Below, one piece after another: positions 16,494 to 24,257 of a stretch of 64,000 nucleotides of DNA. The notes under the pieces were generated by a model. It searched no databases and was not told where the DNA came from. It was given only the letters and a program-made list of their open reading frames with translations. Source of the DNA: Thiobacillus sp. (GTDB lineage: Bacteria > Pseudomonadota > Gammaproteobacteria > Burkholderiales > Thiobacillaceae); assembly GCF_018780105.1 (NCBI RefSeq), contig NZ_JADMKC010000022.1, positions 62,001 through 126,000 of the forward strand, given 5' to 3'. Made by a program: the position numbers and the translations under genes. Each line of letters opens with the position of its first letter. Position 1 is the stretch's first letter.

Positions 16494-16559
16494 GACTAGC
16501 CGCCGGGCTACCCCCGGCCAACGGGCAGTGGTCAAGCAACGTCCTCAAATCCCCCTCAA

Positions 16560-16580
16560 TCCCCCTTTTCCAAAGGGGGA
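16560..16580. repeat. Short inverted repeat TCCCCCTTT / AAAGGGGGA
   Basis: Perfect 9-base arms with a three-base loop, directly downstream of a CCCCTCAATCC stretch. Probably another piece of the composite intergenic repeat. Confidence 0.55.
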
Positions 16581-16602
16581 GGTCTGTTCACCCAGAGTCA
16601 CA

Positions 16603-16634
16603 AGGGCCAGGCCTTGCCTTTTGCCCCAAGCCCC
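16603..16634. repeat. Inverted repeat, right copy, flanking cassette island
   Basis: Partner of 14613-14644, in the opposite orientation with three mismatches in 32. It lies just before the end of the lipoprotein gene, so the cassette array and the hairpin elements are enclosed between the two copies. Confidence 0.7.
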
Positions 16635-16647
16635 TCATCCCCTTCCA

Positions 16648-17214
16648 TCACAGTCGCTCAACCGGCGGAATCAAACTGATCCACCCCCCAAGCGCACCGC
16701 GCATCTCATCCAGCGTGAGATGCCGCATCAGCCCCCGGTTACCGGGCGCCATCTGATCCCAGGCGCAGCGCAGGCTGCGCACGTCCGGCCGGGCGGGGTC
16801 ATGCAGGCGAAACGTGGTGATGTAATACAGAAAACTCGGGGTGCCATCGTCGTAGACATGGCGTGCCTTGAGTAGCGGCGATGAGGCTGCGGCCGTAATC
16901 GTGCTGATGCTGCGCGTGACCTGCGTCACCTCGAAGCGTCCCGGTTGCAGCAACTGCACCTGATCGCTCAGCGTGTTCACTTCCATGATGCAGAACGGAT
17001 CCTGTTCCTGCACGCCGTTACGCGGCACGATCTGGCCGTACTGCAAACGCACCGTCGCCGCGCCGGGATTGATCGGCAGCACCTGATTGAGCTGCACCGA
17101 CACGCCGGGTGGAAACGCGTAATTCGGCGACGCCGGATCGGGCGAGCCCAGGCTGCCACAGCCGCCGATTGCCACCATTCCAAACACTGCACTGACCCCT
17201 ATTCCGCTTCGCAT
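16648..17214 (-). CDS. Putative lipoprotein in RND operon
   Basis: Protein of 188 residues with a lipoprotein signal (hydrophobic stretch then AIGGC, lipidated Cys at residue 19). The mature part has no recognised domain. It starts 12 bases after the RND pump gene on the same strand, so it is likely co-transcribed with the pump and its membrane-fusion protein. It is too short and lacks the helical repeats to be a TolC-type outer-membrane factor. Function unknown. Confidence 0.8.
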   Translation of the reverse strand: MRSGIGVSAVFGMVAIGGCGSLGSPDPASPNYAFPPGVSVQLNQVLPINPGAATVRLQYGQIVPRNGVQEQDPFCIMEVNTLSDQVQLLQPGRFEVTQVTRSISTITAAASSPLLKARHVYDDGTPSFLYYITTFRLHDPARPDVRSLRCAWDQMAPGNRGLMRHLTLDEMRGALGGWISLIPPVERL

Positions 17215-17226
17215 ATCTGCCTCCTG

Positions 17227-20200
17227 TCACTCTGGCTGAATCCTGAACCATGCCGCATACAAAGCCGGCAGGAAAAACAGCGTGAGGAAAGTCGCCGCCA
17301 CTAGCCCACCCATCACGGCGAACGCCATCGGCCCCCAGAAGATCGAGCGCGACAGCGGAATCATCGCCAGCGCCGCGGCCGCTGCGGTGAGCGTAATCGG
17401 CCGCATCCGCCGCACGGTGGATTCGATGATCGCATCCCACTGCGACAGACCGCGGGCGACGTCCTGCTGGATCTGGTCGACCAGGATCACCGAGTTGCGC
17501 ATGATCATGCCGGCCAGCGAGATGATGCCGAGCAGGGCGACGAAGCCCATCGGCTGGCCGCTCGCGAGCAGGGCGATCGCCACGCCGATGATGCCGAGCG
17601 GCGCAGTCAGCACCACCAGCAGCGCGCGCGAGAAATTGCCGAGCTGCAGCATCAGCAGGGTGAAGGTGGTGATCAGGATCAGCGGCCACGAGGCGCCGAT
17701 GGCGGTGTTGGCCTTGGCGCTGCTTTCCACCGGGCCGCCGCTTTCCAGCCGGAAGCCCGGCGGCAGCTGCGCCTTGAACGCGTCGACCTGCGGCGCCAGG
17801 GCGGCGACGATGGTGGCGGGTTGCGTCTTGCCGACGGGATCGCCGCGCACCGCGATGGTCGGCAGGCGATCGCGCCGCCAGATCACGCCGTCCTCGAACA
17901 CTGGCTGGAGTTTGGCAATCTGCCCCAGCGTCACGCTCTGCCCATTGAAGTTGCCGATCGGCAGCGCGCGCAGCGCGTCGACATCGGTATGCTCGCTGCG
18001 CGGGGTGCGCAGCACCACGTCGATCAGCAGATCGTTTTCGCGAAACTGGGTGAGATTGACGCCGACCAGCTGCAAGGCCAGCACGCGCCCGACCTGTTCC
18101 GAGCTCAGGCCCAGCGCCTTGATCTTGTCCTGGTCCAGCTGCGCCTTCATGGTCAGCGACTGTTCGTTCCAGTCGAGGTTCACCGCCGTGACATCCGTTT
18201 GCGCGGCGACGATCTTGCGCAGTTTCTCCGCCTCGATCTTGAGTTGCGGGATATCGCTGCCGGAGAGCCGGTACTGCACCGGATAGCCAGCCGGCGGGCC
18301 ATATTCGAAGCGCACGGCGCGGCCCCGCACATTGGGGAAATCGGTTTCGAACAGCTGGCGGATGCGGGCAATTTCGCGCTCGCGCGCCGGCACGTCCTGC
18401 GCGATCACCACCAACTGCGCGAAGTTGCGGTTGTTCAGGCGCTGGTCCAGACTCAGCACGAAGCGCGGCGCGCCCTGGCCGATGTAGTTGAGGACATGCG
18501 CCACGTCCTTGTCCTGCCGCAACAGGGATTCGAGCCGGACCGCCTCAGCGCGGGTGGCGTCGATGGAGGCGCCTTCCGGCAGCCACATCTCGATCAGGAT
18601 TTCCTGGCGGTCGGACTGCGGAAAGAACTGCTTTTCCACCTTCTGCATCGCCGCCACGCCGACGACCAGCGCCAGCACCGTCAGCGCAATCACCGTGCGG
18701 CGATGCGTGACGCACCAGGTGACCACTGCGCGAAAGCGCCGGTAAAACGGCGTGTGATAGCTTGCGTCCTCGTCGGCGACCCGATGCGTCGGCTTCAACA
18801 GAACGTAGCCCAGATAGGGCGTGACCACCACCGCCACCAGCCAGGACGACAACAGCGCGATCGTCGTCACCGCGAAAATGGCGAAGGTGTATTCGCCCAC
18901 CATCGACTTGGCCAGCGCGATCGGCAGGAAGGCGGTGGCGGTCAGCAGCGTGCCGGTGAGCATCGGAAACGCGGTCGACTGGAAGGCATAGGTCGCCGCC
19001 TCGAAGCGTCCCCAGCCGGCTTCGAGCTTGTGCGCCATCATTTCGACCGCGATGATGGCATCGTCCACCAAGAGGCCGAGCGAGATGATGAGCGCGCCGG
19101 TGGAGATGCGGTGCAGGTCGATGTCGAACAGCCACATCACGCTGAAGGTGATCGCCAGCACCACCGGAATGCTCAGCGTCACCACCAGGCCCGCGCGCCA
19201 TTTCAGCGCCAGAAAAGTCACTGCCAGCACGATGGCGACGGCTTCCAGAAAGCTTTGCATGAACAGCTTGACCGCACGGCTGACGATGCTGGGTTGGTCG
19301 TGAATCTGGCGTATTTCAACGCCCACCGGCAGCGATTTTTGCAGTGCATCCACGGCCGCGGCGACGGCGCGGCCCATCACCACCACATCGCCGCCGTCCG
19401 CCAGCGACACCCCGAGCAGCACCGCCGCTTCGCCCTGCGAACGGATTTCGGTAGCGGGCGGATCTTCGTAGCGCCGCGTCACCTCGGCGATATCGCCCAG
19501 CCGCAGGCTGCGCCCCCCCACCTTGACGATGCCTTCGCGCAGGCGCTCGACATCGGAATACGGCCCCGACACGCGCAGCGGAATCGACAGCACGTCGTTT
19601 TCCACCCGGCCGTTGGCCACCACGCTGTTCTGTTCCTGCACCGCCTGGATCAGCTGTTGCGCGGTGATCCCGAGGGTGGCGAGTTTCTGCGTCTGCATCT
19701 CGATGTAGATTTTTTCCGGCACCACGCCGAACAGTTCGACCTTGCCGACGTTGGGCAGACGCCGCACCTCGCGCTGCGCGTCTTCGCCGATTTCTCTCAA
19801 ATCGGCGCGGGTGAAACCGTCGCCGGTGATGGCGTAGATCGAGCCGAAGGTGTCGCCGAATTCGTCGTTGAAAAACGGCCCCTGCACCCCGGCCGGCAGT
19901 TGCGGCTTGAGATCGCCGATTTTCTTGCGGATCTGGTACCACACCGCCGCCACGTCGCGCCCGCGCACGGTCTCCTTGATGTTGACGAACAGCGCGGTCT
20001 CGCCCGGTTTGGCGTAGCTCGCCACGTAGTCCAGCTCGGGCAGTTCCTGCAGCTTTTTCTCGATGCGCTCGGTCAGCTGCTCCGACACTTCCTGCGCCGT
20101 CGCCCCCGGCCACTGCGCCTGGATCAGCATGGTCTTGAAGGTAAACGGCGGATCTTCGGCCTGCCCCAGCTCAAGATAGGAACGTACGCCCACCAGCAGG

Positions 20201-20295
20201 ATCAGCACGATGAAGAAGCGCACCAGTGCCGGATGCTCGATCGCCCAGCGCGACAGGTTGCCGCGGCTGGGGGTGAACTGCGGTGCGCCGCTCAT
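17227..20295 (-). CDS. RND-family efflux transporter, inner-membrane pump
   Basis: Proton-driven exporter of 1022 residues, normal for AcrB-type pumps. The start is the ATG at 20295, overlapping the stop of the membrane-fusion gene (ATGA); the frame extends further upstream only as a shadow of that gene. Twelve transmembrane helices are expected. The proton-relay aspartates are in GLLVDDAIIAVEMM, and the N-terminal FFIVLILLVGVRSYLELGQAEDPPF helix with its periplasmic loop is typical. Substrate unknown. A membrane-fusion lipoprotein precedes it and a small lipoprotein follows; there is no local regulator and no outer-membrane factor. Confidence 0.93.
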   Translation of the reverse strand: MSGAPQFTPSRGNLSRWAIEHPALVRFFIVLILLVGVRSYLELGQAEDPPFTFKTMLIQAQWPGATAQEVSEQLTERIEKKLQELPELDYVASYAKPGETALFVNIKETVRGRDVAAVWYQIRKKIGDLKPQLPAGVQGPFFNDEFGDTFGSIYAITGDGFTRADLREIGEDAQREVRRLPNVGKVELFGVVPEKIYIEMQTQKLATLGITAQQLIQAVQEQNSVVANGRVENDVLSIPLRVSGPYSDVERLREGIVKVGGRSLRLGDIAEVTRRYEDPPATEIRSQGEAAVLLGVSLADGGDVVVMGRAVAAAVDALQKSLPVGVEIRQIHDQPSIVSRAVKLFMQSFLEAVAIVLAVTFLALKWRAGLVVTLSIPVVLAITFSVMWLFDIDLHRISTGALIISLGLLVDDAIIAVEMMAHKLEAGWGRFEAATYAFQSTAFPMLTGTLLTATAFLPIALAKSMVGEYTFAIFAVTTIALLSSWLVAVVVTPYLGYVLLKPTHRVADEDASYHTPFYRRFRAVVTWCVTHRRTVIALTVLALVVGVAAMQKVEKQFFPQSDRQEILIEMWLPEGASIDATRAEAVRLESLLRQDKDVAHVLNYIGQGAPRFVLSLDQRLNNRNFAQLVVIAQDVPAREREIARIRQLFETDFPNVRGRAVRFEYGPPAGYPVQYRLSGSDIPQLKIEAEKLRKIVAAQTDVTAVNLDWNEQSLTMKAQLDQDKIKALGLSSEQVGRVLALQLVGVNLTQFRENDLLIDVVLRTPRSEHTDVDALRALPIGNFNGQSVTLGQIAKLQPVFEDGVIWRRDRLPTIAVRGDPVGKTQPATIVAALAPQVDAFKAQLPPGFRLESGGPVESSAKANTAIGASWPLILITTFTLLMLQLGNFSRALLVVLTAPLGIIGVAIALLASGQPMGFVALLGIISLAGMIMRNSVILVDQIQQDVARGLSQWDAIIESTVRRMRPITLTAAAAALAMIPLSRSIFWGPMAFAVMGGLVAATFLTLFFLPALYAAWFRIQPE

Positions 20296-21368
20296 GACTG
20301 GCCGGGCGCCAGCACACGCACCTGCTGACCCGGCGCCAGCTTGTGCACGCCTGCGGTCACCACCCACTCGCCCGCGGTCAGGCCCGCCACGATCGATGCG
20401 CGGTCGCCCGTCAGTTCGCCGAGCCGGACGCTGCGCGCCGCCACCTTGCCGGTCTTGCGATCCACCACCCACACCTGCGGCTGGCCGCCGACCCTGAACA
20501 GCGCGCTCTGCGCCACCGACAGGCTCGCTGCCGCCTGCGTGTCAATCTCGACCGTCGCCGTCATGCCCAGCTTCACCACGGCATCGGGCTGCAGAATGCT
20601 GACCCGCGCGCGGTAAGTGCGGCTGGCGGCGTCGGCCATCGGCGACAGTTCGCGCAAACGGCCTGCATAGCTCACACCCGGCGTCGACCACAAGCCGATC
20701 CTGAGGGTGCGCGCCGCGCGCAACGCGTCGAGCGCATTCTCCGGCACGCTGATGCTCACCTCGCGCTCGCCGGTTCGGGCCAGTTGCGCCACCGGCTGAC
20801 CGGCCGCCACCACCTGCCCGGCTTCGACGGACAAGGCGGTGATCACCCCGGCATGTGGTGCATTCAAACGGGTGTACGCCTGCTGGTTGCCCTGGCGCTC
20901 GGCCTCGGCACGCAGCTGGCGCAGCCGCGCCTGGGCGGCGTCGGCCGTGGTCTGGCGGCGGTCGAGTTCGGCCTGGGCGATAAAGTTCTTGGCGCGCAGC
21001 TCGGTATAACGCTGCAAATCCTGCTGCGCCAGACGGGCTTCCGCCTCCGCAGCCACCCGCTGCGCCTGCGCGGCGCTCGACGCCAGGGCATAGTCAGCCG
21101 GGTCGAGCGTGGCGATCAGCTGCCCGGACTCGACCAGCGACCCCACCTCGACCGCCCGCGTTTGCACCCGGCCCGCCACCCGGAATGCCAGATCGGTCTC
21201 GTAGCGTGCATGCACTTCGCCGGTATAGCGCGTGCGGTTGTGCACCGACTGCAAACCGGCCTGTTCGGCCCGCACCGAGCGGATATCCGCAGGCGGGCCG
21301 GGTGGCGCGTCCTGGCCGCACGCGCTCAACAGGAATAAAAGGGACATTAAAGGAATGAAGGTTTTCAT
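20292..21368 (-). CDS. RND efflux membrane-fusion lipoprotein
   Basis: Periplasmic adaptor of 358 residues linking the RND pump to an outer-membrane channel. The start at 21368 gives a lipoprotein signal (LLFLLSAC, Cys at about residue 17). A lipoyl-like barrel part (RVAGRVQTRAVEVGSLVESGQL) is followed by an alpha-helical hairpin (about 90-150, rich in Ala, Gln, Arg), a second barrel part (LNAPHAGVITALSVEAGQVV) and the beta-barrel domains. It is the first gene of the operon. Confidence 0.92.
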   Translation of the reverse strand: MKTFIPLMSLLFLLSACGQDAPPGPPADIRSVRAEQAGLQSVHNRTRYTGEVHARYETDLAFRVAGRVQTRAVEVGSLVESGQLIATLDPADYALASSAAQAQRVAAEAEARLAQQDLQRYTELRAKNFIAQAELDRRQTTADAAQARLRQLRAEAERQGNQQAYTRLNAPHAGVITALSVEAGQVVAAGQPVAQLARTGEREVSISVPENALDALRAARTLRIGLWSTPGVSYAGRLRELSPMADAASRTYRARVSILQPDAVVKLGMTATVEIDTQAAASLSVAQSALFRVGGQPQVWVVDRKTGKVAARSVRLGELTGDRASIVAGLTAGEWVVTAGVHKLAPGQQVRVLAPGQS

Positions 21369-21561
21369 CCGCAAATTATCCTCCAATCCATCCGGCGCCT
21401 GCCTCCCGCCGCCCTGTCGGCAATCCGGATTGCGGCTGGCAAGGTTCACCCGAGTGGGGTTATGATGGCAGACGCGCAAGACCGCAGCCGGATCCTCCGG
21501 CTGTCCGCAGGGCCGCCATCCGGCCAAGTACCTTTACCGTTTTAGATGTCTGGAGTTTTTG

Positions 21562-21981
21562 ATGCCTGCCTCGCCCAAACTGCTTACCGAAGCCCAGCTG
21601 CTGAAAATGCCGGCCTCCGCCTACATGAACACCGAGCAACTGGCGTTTTTTCGCGCCCGCCTCGAAGCGCTGCGCGATGAAATGCTTGCCAATGCGGCCG
21701 ATACCGGCGAACACCTGAAGGAAAACGAAAACTTCGCCGACCCCAACGACCGCGCTACCGTCGAAGAAGAGCACATGCTGGAACAGCGCGTGCGCGACCG
21801 TGAGCGCAAGCTGCTGAAAAAGATCCAGTCCGCGCTGGTACGCCTCGATTCCGGCGATTTCGGCTACTGCAAGGAAACCGGCGACCCCATCGGCCTGCCG
21901 CGCATGCTGGCGCGCCCCACCGCCGAGTACTCGATCGAGGCGCAGGAACGCCACGAGCGCAAGGAAAAGCTGCACGCCTGA
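21562..21981 (+). CDS. dksA: RNA polymerase-binding factor DksA, zinc-finger-poor type
   Basis: Binds the RNA polymerase secondary channel and, with ppGpp, adjusts transcription, notably of ribosomal genes. The protein has 139 residues from the ATG at 21562 (GGAG 6 bases upstream; a TTG one codon before is less likely). The coiled-coil tip ADPNDRATVEEE with its key acidic residues is intact. Of the four zinc-finger cysteines only C103 remains; the others read T106, S124 and A127. This variant occurs in alpha- and betaproteobacteria and needs no zinc. It lies upstream of the zinc cluster, followed by a terminator. Confidence 0.95.
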   Translation: MPASPKLLTEAQLLKMPASAYMNTEQLAFFRARLEALRDEMLANAADTGEHLKENENFADPNDRATVEEEHMLEQRVRDRERKLLKKIQSALVRLDSGDFGYCKETGDPIGLPRMLARPTAEYSIEAQERHERKEKLHA

Positions 21982-21988
21982 GCCCGCG

Positions 21989-22014
21989 AACCCGCCCTCG
22001 ACCGGCGGGTTTTT
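21989..22014 (+). terminator. Terminator after dksA
   Basis: AACCCGCC and GGCGGGTT arms with a 7-base loop, followed by a T run. Confidence 0.88.
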
Positions 22015-22036
22015 CATGCCGCTGGATGCAACTGGG

Positions 22037-22066
22037 TTGCACGGGCGGCCTGCCGTCACCTAGAAT
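22037..22066 (+). promoter_or_regulatory. Candidate sigma-70 promoter of zur-like gene
   Basis: TTGCAC (22037-22042) and TAGAAT (22061-22066) separated by 18 bases. Transcription would begin at about 22073-22074, i.e. at the likely start codon, so the message may be leaderless. Confidence 0.5.
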
Positions 22067-22073
22067 GCCGGCT

Positions 22074-22526
22074 ATGCCCGCCCTCGCCGCCCTCCATGAC
22101 AACTCCATCCGCCTGATCCGGGAACGCGGCGCCAGCGCGACGGCCGCCCGCGTGCAGGTGTTGCGGTTGCTGCTGGCGACACACGCCACCGTTTCGCACC
22201 AAAGCCTGACGCAAGCCGCCCTCGACGAAGGCCGGCCGCTCGACAAGGTCACGCTTTACCGCGTGCTCGACTGGCTGGTTGCGCAGGGTCTGGCGCACAG
22301 CGTGACCGGGCAGGACCGGGTGCGCCGCTTCGGCATTGCCGATGTCCACCACGGCCACGCGCATTTCGAGTGCGACGCCTGCGGCCGGCTGTTTTGCCTG
22401 CCCGAACGCGCCAGCCTGCCGATGCCGGCAGCGCCCGACGGTTTCGAAGCGTGCCGGGTCGACATCACGGTTCACGGCCGTTGCGCGGAATGCGCACAGA
22501 TAGCCCGCTCAAACGTCTTGACCTGA
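22074..22526 (+). CDS. zur: Fur-family regulator, probably Zur
   Basis: Metal-sensing repressor of 150 residues. The N-terminal winged-helix DNA-binding part (VTLYRVLDWLVAQGLAH) is followed by a metal-binding dimer domain with HHGHAHFECDACG and two CxxC pairs (C100/C103, C137/C140) that hold structural zinc. The neighbouring COG0523 GTPase, ZnuA/ZnuB-like genes and outer-membrane protein point to Zur rather than Fur. Start chosen at the second of two nearby ATGs (22065 and 22074) because of the short protein-like N-terminus and promoter position. It is followed by the GTPase gene after 16 bases. I see no obvious Zur box. Confidence 0.85.
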   Translation: MPALAALHDNSIRLIRERGASATAARVQVLRLLLATHATVSHQSLTQAALDEGRPLDKVTLYRVLDWLVAQGLAHSVTGQDRVRRFGIADVHHGHAHFECDACGRLFCLPERASLPMPAAPDGFEACRVDITVHGRCAECAQIARSNVLT

Positions 22527-22542
22527 ATCGCAGACGCTTGCC

Positions 22543-23643
22543 ATGACCGACCACCCCCTCCCCATCACCCTGCTCACCGGATTTCTCGGCAGCGGCAAAA
22601 CCACGGTGCTCAACCACATCGTGCGCACGCTGCCGCGCACGGCGATCCTGATGAACGAGTTCGGCGCCGTCGCGCTCGACCATCAACTGCTGCAAAAAAT
22701 GGAGGGACCGATGGCGCTGCTGTCGGGCGGCTGCGTCTGCTGCACGATATCCGGCAGCCTGTCGCCGACGCTGAAAAACCTGTGGATGGCGCGGCAGAAG
22801 GGCGACATCCCGCCGTTCGAGCGCGTCATCATCGAAACCACCGGCATCGCCGACCCGGCCCCGGTGCTCGACAACCTGCTGCACGACAACTGGGTGCGCG
22901 CGCGCTTCCGTCTCGACGGCGTGGTGACCACGGTCGATGCCGTTTTCGGCATGGGCCAGCTCGACGCACACTTCGAGGCGGTCAAGCAGGTGGCGGTGGC
23001 CGACCGGCTGCTGCTGACCAAGACCGATCTCGCGTCACCTGAAATGCTGGCCGCGCTGCGCGCGCGACTGGCCGCGCTGAACCCGGCGGCCGATCTCATC
23101 ACCGTACTTAACGGCGAAGTCGACCCGGCAGCAATCCAGAACCTGGGGCTGTGGAACGCCGAGACAAAAGCGCTGGAACTGACGCGCTGGCTCAAACCGC
23201 AGCGCTACCAGCCCGCCCGCGCCGCCGCACTGGGCGGCAAGCCGACGCTGCAGGACGCGCCAGCCGAATTGCACGACACGCGCATCCAGTCCTTCTCGGT
23301 GGTGCTCGACGCGCCGCTGGATCGCTACGGCCTGCAGTCGGCGCTGTCCATGCTGACCTCGTTTCGCGCCGAAAACCTGCTGCGCTTCAAGGCGCTGGTC
23401 AATTTGCAGGGCGAAACGCAGCCGGTGGTGCTGCATGGCGTGCAGCATGTGCTGTATCCCGAGGTGAAGCTCGACGCCTGGCCGGACGACGACGCCGGGT
23501 CCAATCAAACCCGGGCAAGCCGCTTCGTCTTCATCGTGCGCGACCTCGACCCCGAATTCGTCGCCAAACTGTTGTCCGACTTCACCGGCGCAGCGCTGGG
23601 CCATGACGCTGCGGCACGCGGCCAAGGCGGAGGCGCCGCATGA
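22543..23643 (+). CDS. COG0523 (CobW/YeiR-type) metal-chaperone GTPase
   Basis: GTPase of 366 residues of the COG0523 family, which delivers metal, here probably zinc, to client proteins. Walker A is GFLGSGKT (13-20), the metal-binding CxCC motif is C64-V-C66-C67 ([10 protein letters not shown]), and ETTGIADP and TKTD are the other G motifs. A C-terminal CobW_C domain with histidines follows. Position directly after zur and before the transport genes suggests zinc-limited expression. The stop overlaps the yidD start by 4 bases. Confidence 0.92.
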   Translation: MTDHPLPITLLTGFLGSGKTTVLNHIVRTLPRTAILMNEFGAVALDHQLLQKMEGPMALLSGGCVCCTISGSLSPTLKNLWMARQKGDIPPFERVIIETTGIADPAPVLDNLLHDNWVRARFRLDGVVTTVDAVFGMGQLDAHFEAVKQVAVADRLLLTKTDLASPEMLAALRARLAALNPAADLITVLNGEVDPAAIQNLGLWNAETKALELTRWLKPQRYQPARAAALGGKPTLQDAPAELHDTRIQSFSVVLDAPLDRYGLQSALSMLTSFRAENLLRFKALVNLQGETQPVVLHGVQHVLYPEVKLDAWPDDDAGSNQTRASRFVFIVRDLDPEFVAKLLSDFTGAALGHDAAARGQGGGAA

Positions 23644-23876
23644 ATCTGGCGCAAAAAATGCTCGTCGGCACGATCCGCGTCTACCAGCTGGCGCTGTCGC
23701 CCTGGCTCGGTCGCCAGTGCCGCTACCTGCCCACCTGCTCGGAATACGGCAAGGAAGCCATCGAAAAACATGGCGCGTGGAAGGGCAGCTGGCTCGCTGC
23801 CAAGCGCATCGGCCGCTGCCGCCCGGGCTGCGATCATGGCTACGATCCGGTGCCGCCGGTCGAGCCGAAACCGTAA
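23640..23876 (+). CDS. yidD: Membrane protein insertion efficiency factor YidD
   Basis: Small membrane-associated protein of 78 residues that helps insert proteins via YidC. It shows the family features: N-terminal amphipathic helix, [22 protein letters not shown] and the C-terminal GYDPVP. It is usually found between rnpA and yidC near oriC; here it sits in a zinc operon, overlapping the GTPase stop by ATGA. It may be a relocated or second copy. The start has no separate promoter, so expression would follow the operon. Confidence 0.9.
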   Translation: MNLAQKMLVGTIRVYQLALSPWLGRQCRYLPTCSEYGKEAIEKHGAWKGSWLAAKRIGRCRPGCDHGYDPVPPVEPKP

Positions 23877-23886
23877 AATTCCGGCC

Positions 23887-24183
23887 ATGCTGCCACGCCG
23901 CCTGCTTCCCTGGCTGTTTGCGCTGACCCTGCTGTTCGGTCAGGCGGCGGCGTTCGCGCATGCGCTGACGCACCTGCATGCCAGCGATGCCGGCTTGCCC
24001 GAGCAGAGCTGCGAACTCTGCGTCGCGCAGGCGCAGCTGGGGGCGGCGATGCCGTCCACGCCGCCCGCGTTGTGGATTCCGCCCGCAACGCATTTTCTCG
24101 CCGTCGCTGTCGCACCCTGCTGCGTCGACCTCGCGCCCCGTCCCGCCTGCGCCCGCGCGCCACCCGGTTCCGTACACGCCTGA
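23887..24183 (+). CDS. Small exported Cys/His protein of zinc cluster
   Basis: Protein of 98 residues with a signal peptide (cleavage near AFA, residue 24) and a mature part carrying HALTHLHAS, CELC and CC motifs, suggesting metal binding in the periplasm. No family is assigned with confidence. The ATG at 23887 comes 10 bases after yidD and 7 bases after a TAAAAT hexamer, so it might also have its own promoter. The longer frame opening upstream overlaps yidD and is not used. Function unknown, probably zinc-related by context. Confidence 0.65.
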   Translation: MLPRRLLPWLFALTLLFGQAAAFAHALTHLHASDAGLPEQSCELCVAQAQLGAAMPSTPPALWIPPATHFLAVAVAPCCVDLAPRPACARAPPGSVHA

Positions 24184-24206
24184 GAAACATCTAGCCATCC
24201 CATTCG

Positions 24207-24229
24207 GCCTGCGCAGGTTTTGCGCAGGC
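24207..24229 (+). other. Stem-loop between small exported protein and outer-membrane gene
   Basis: GCCTGCGCA and TGCGCAGGC form a perfect 9-base stem with a GGTTT loop. No T run follows, so it may be a weak terminator, an RNA stability element or an operator. Confidence 0.55.
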
Positions 24230-24257
24230 GTGTGTCATTCGTTTACGGAGTTGAACC

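Noticed and set aside
16279-16875. 198-residue open frame in the repeat region
   Set aside because: It crosses three inverted repeats and runs into the lipoprotein gene on the other strand; no ribosome site and no protein-like pattern.
17821-20328. 835-residue open frame on the plus strand over the RND pump gene
   Set aside because: Mirror frame of a GC-rich gene; residue make-up (His, Arg, Gln, Asp rich) is typical of antisense shadows and no domain is visible. The minus-strand RND protein is unambiguous.
24201-24257. Zur box upstream of the outer-membrane gene
   Set aside because: The only palindrome there is a GC-rich stem-loop unlike the AT-rich Zur boxes I know.
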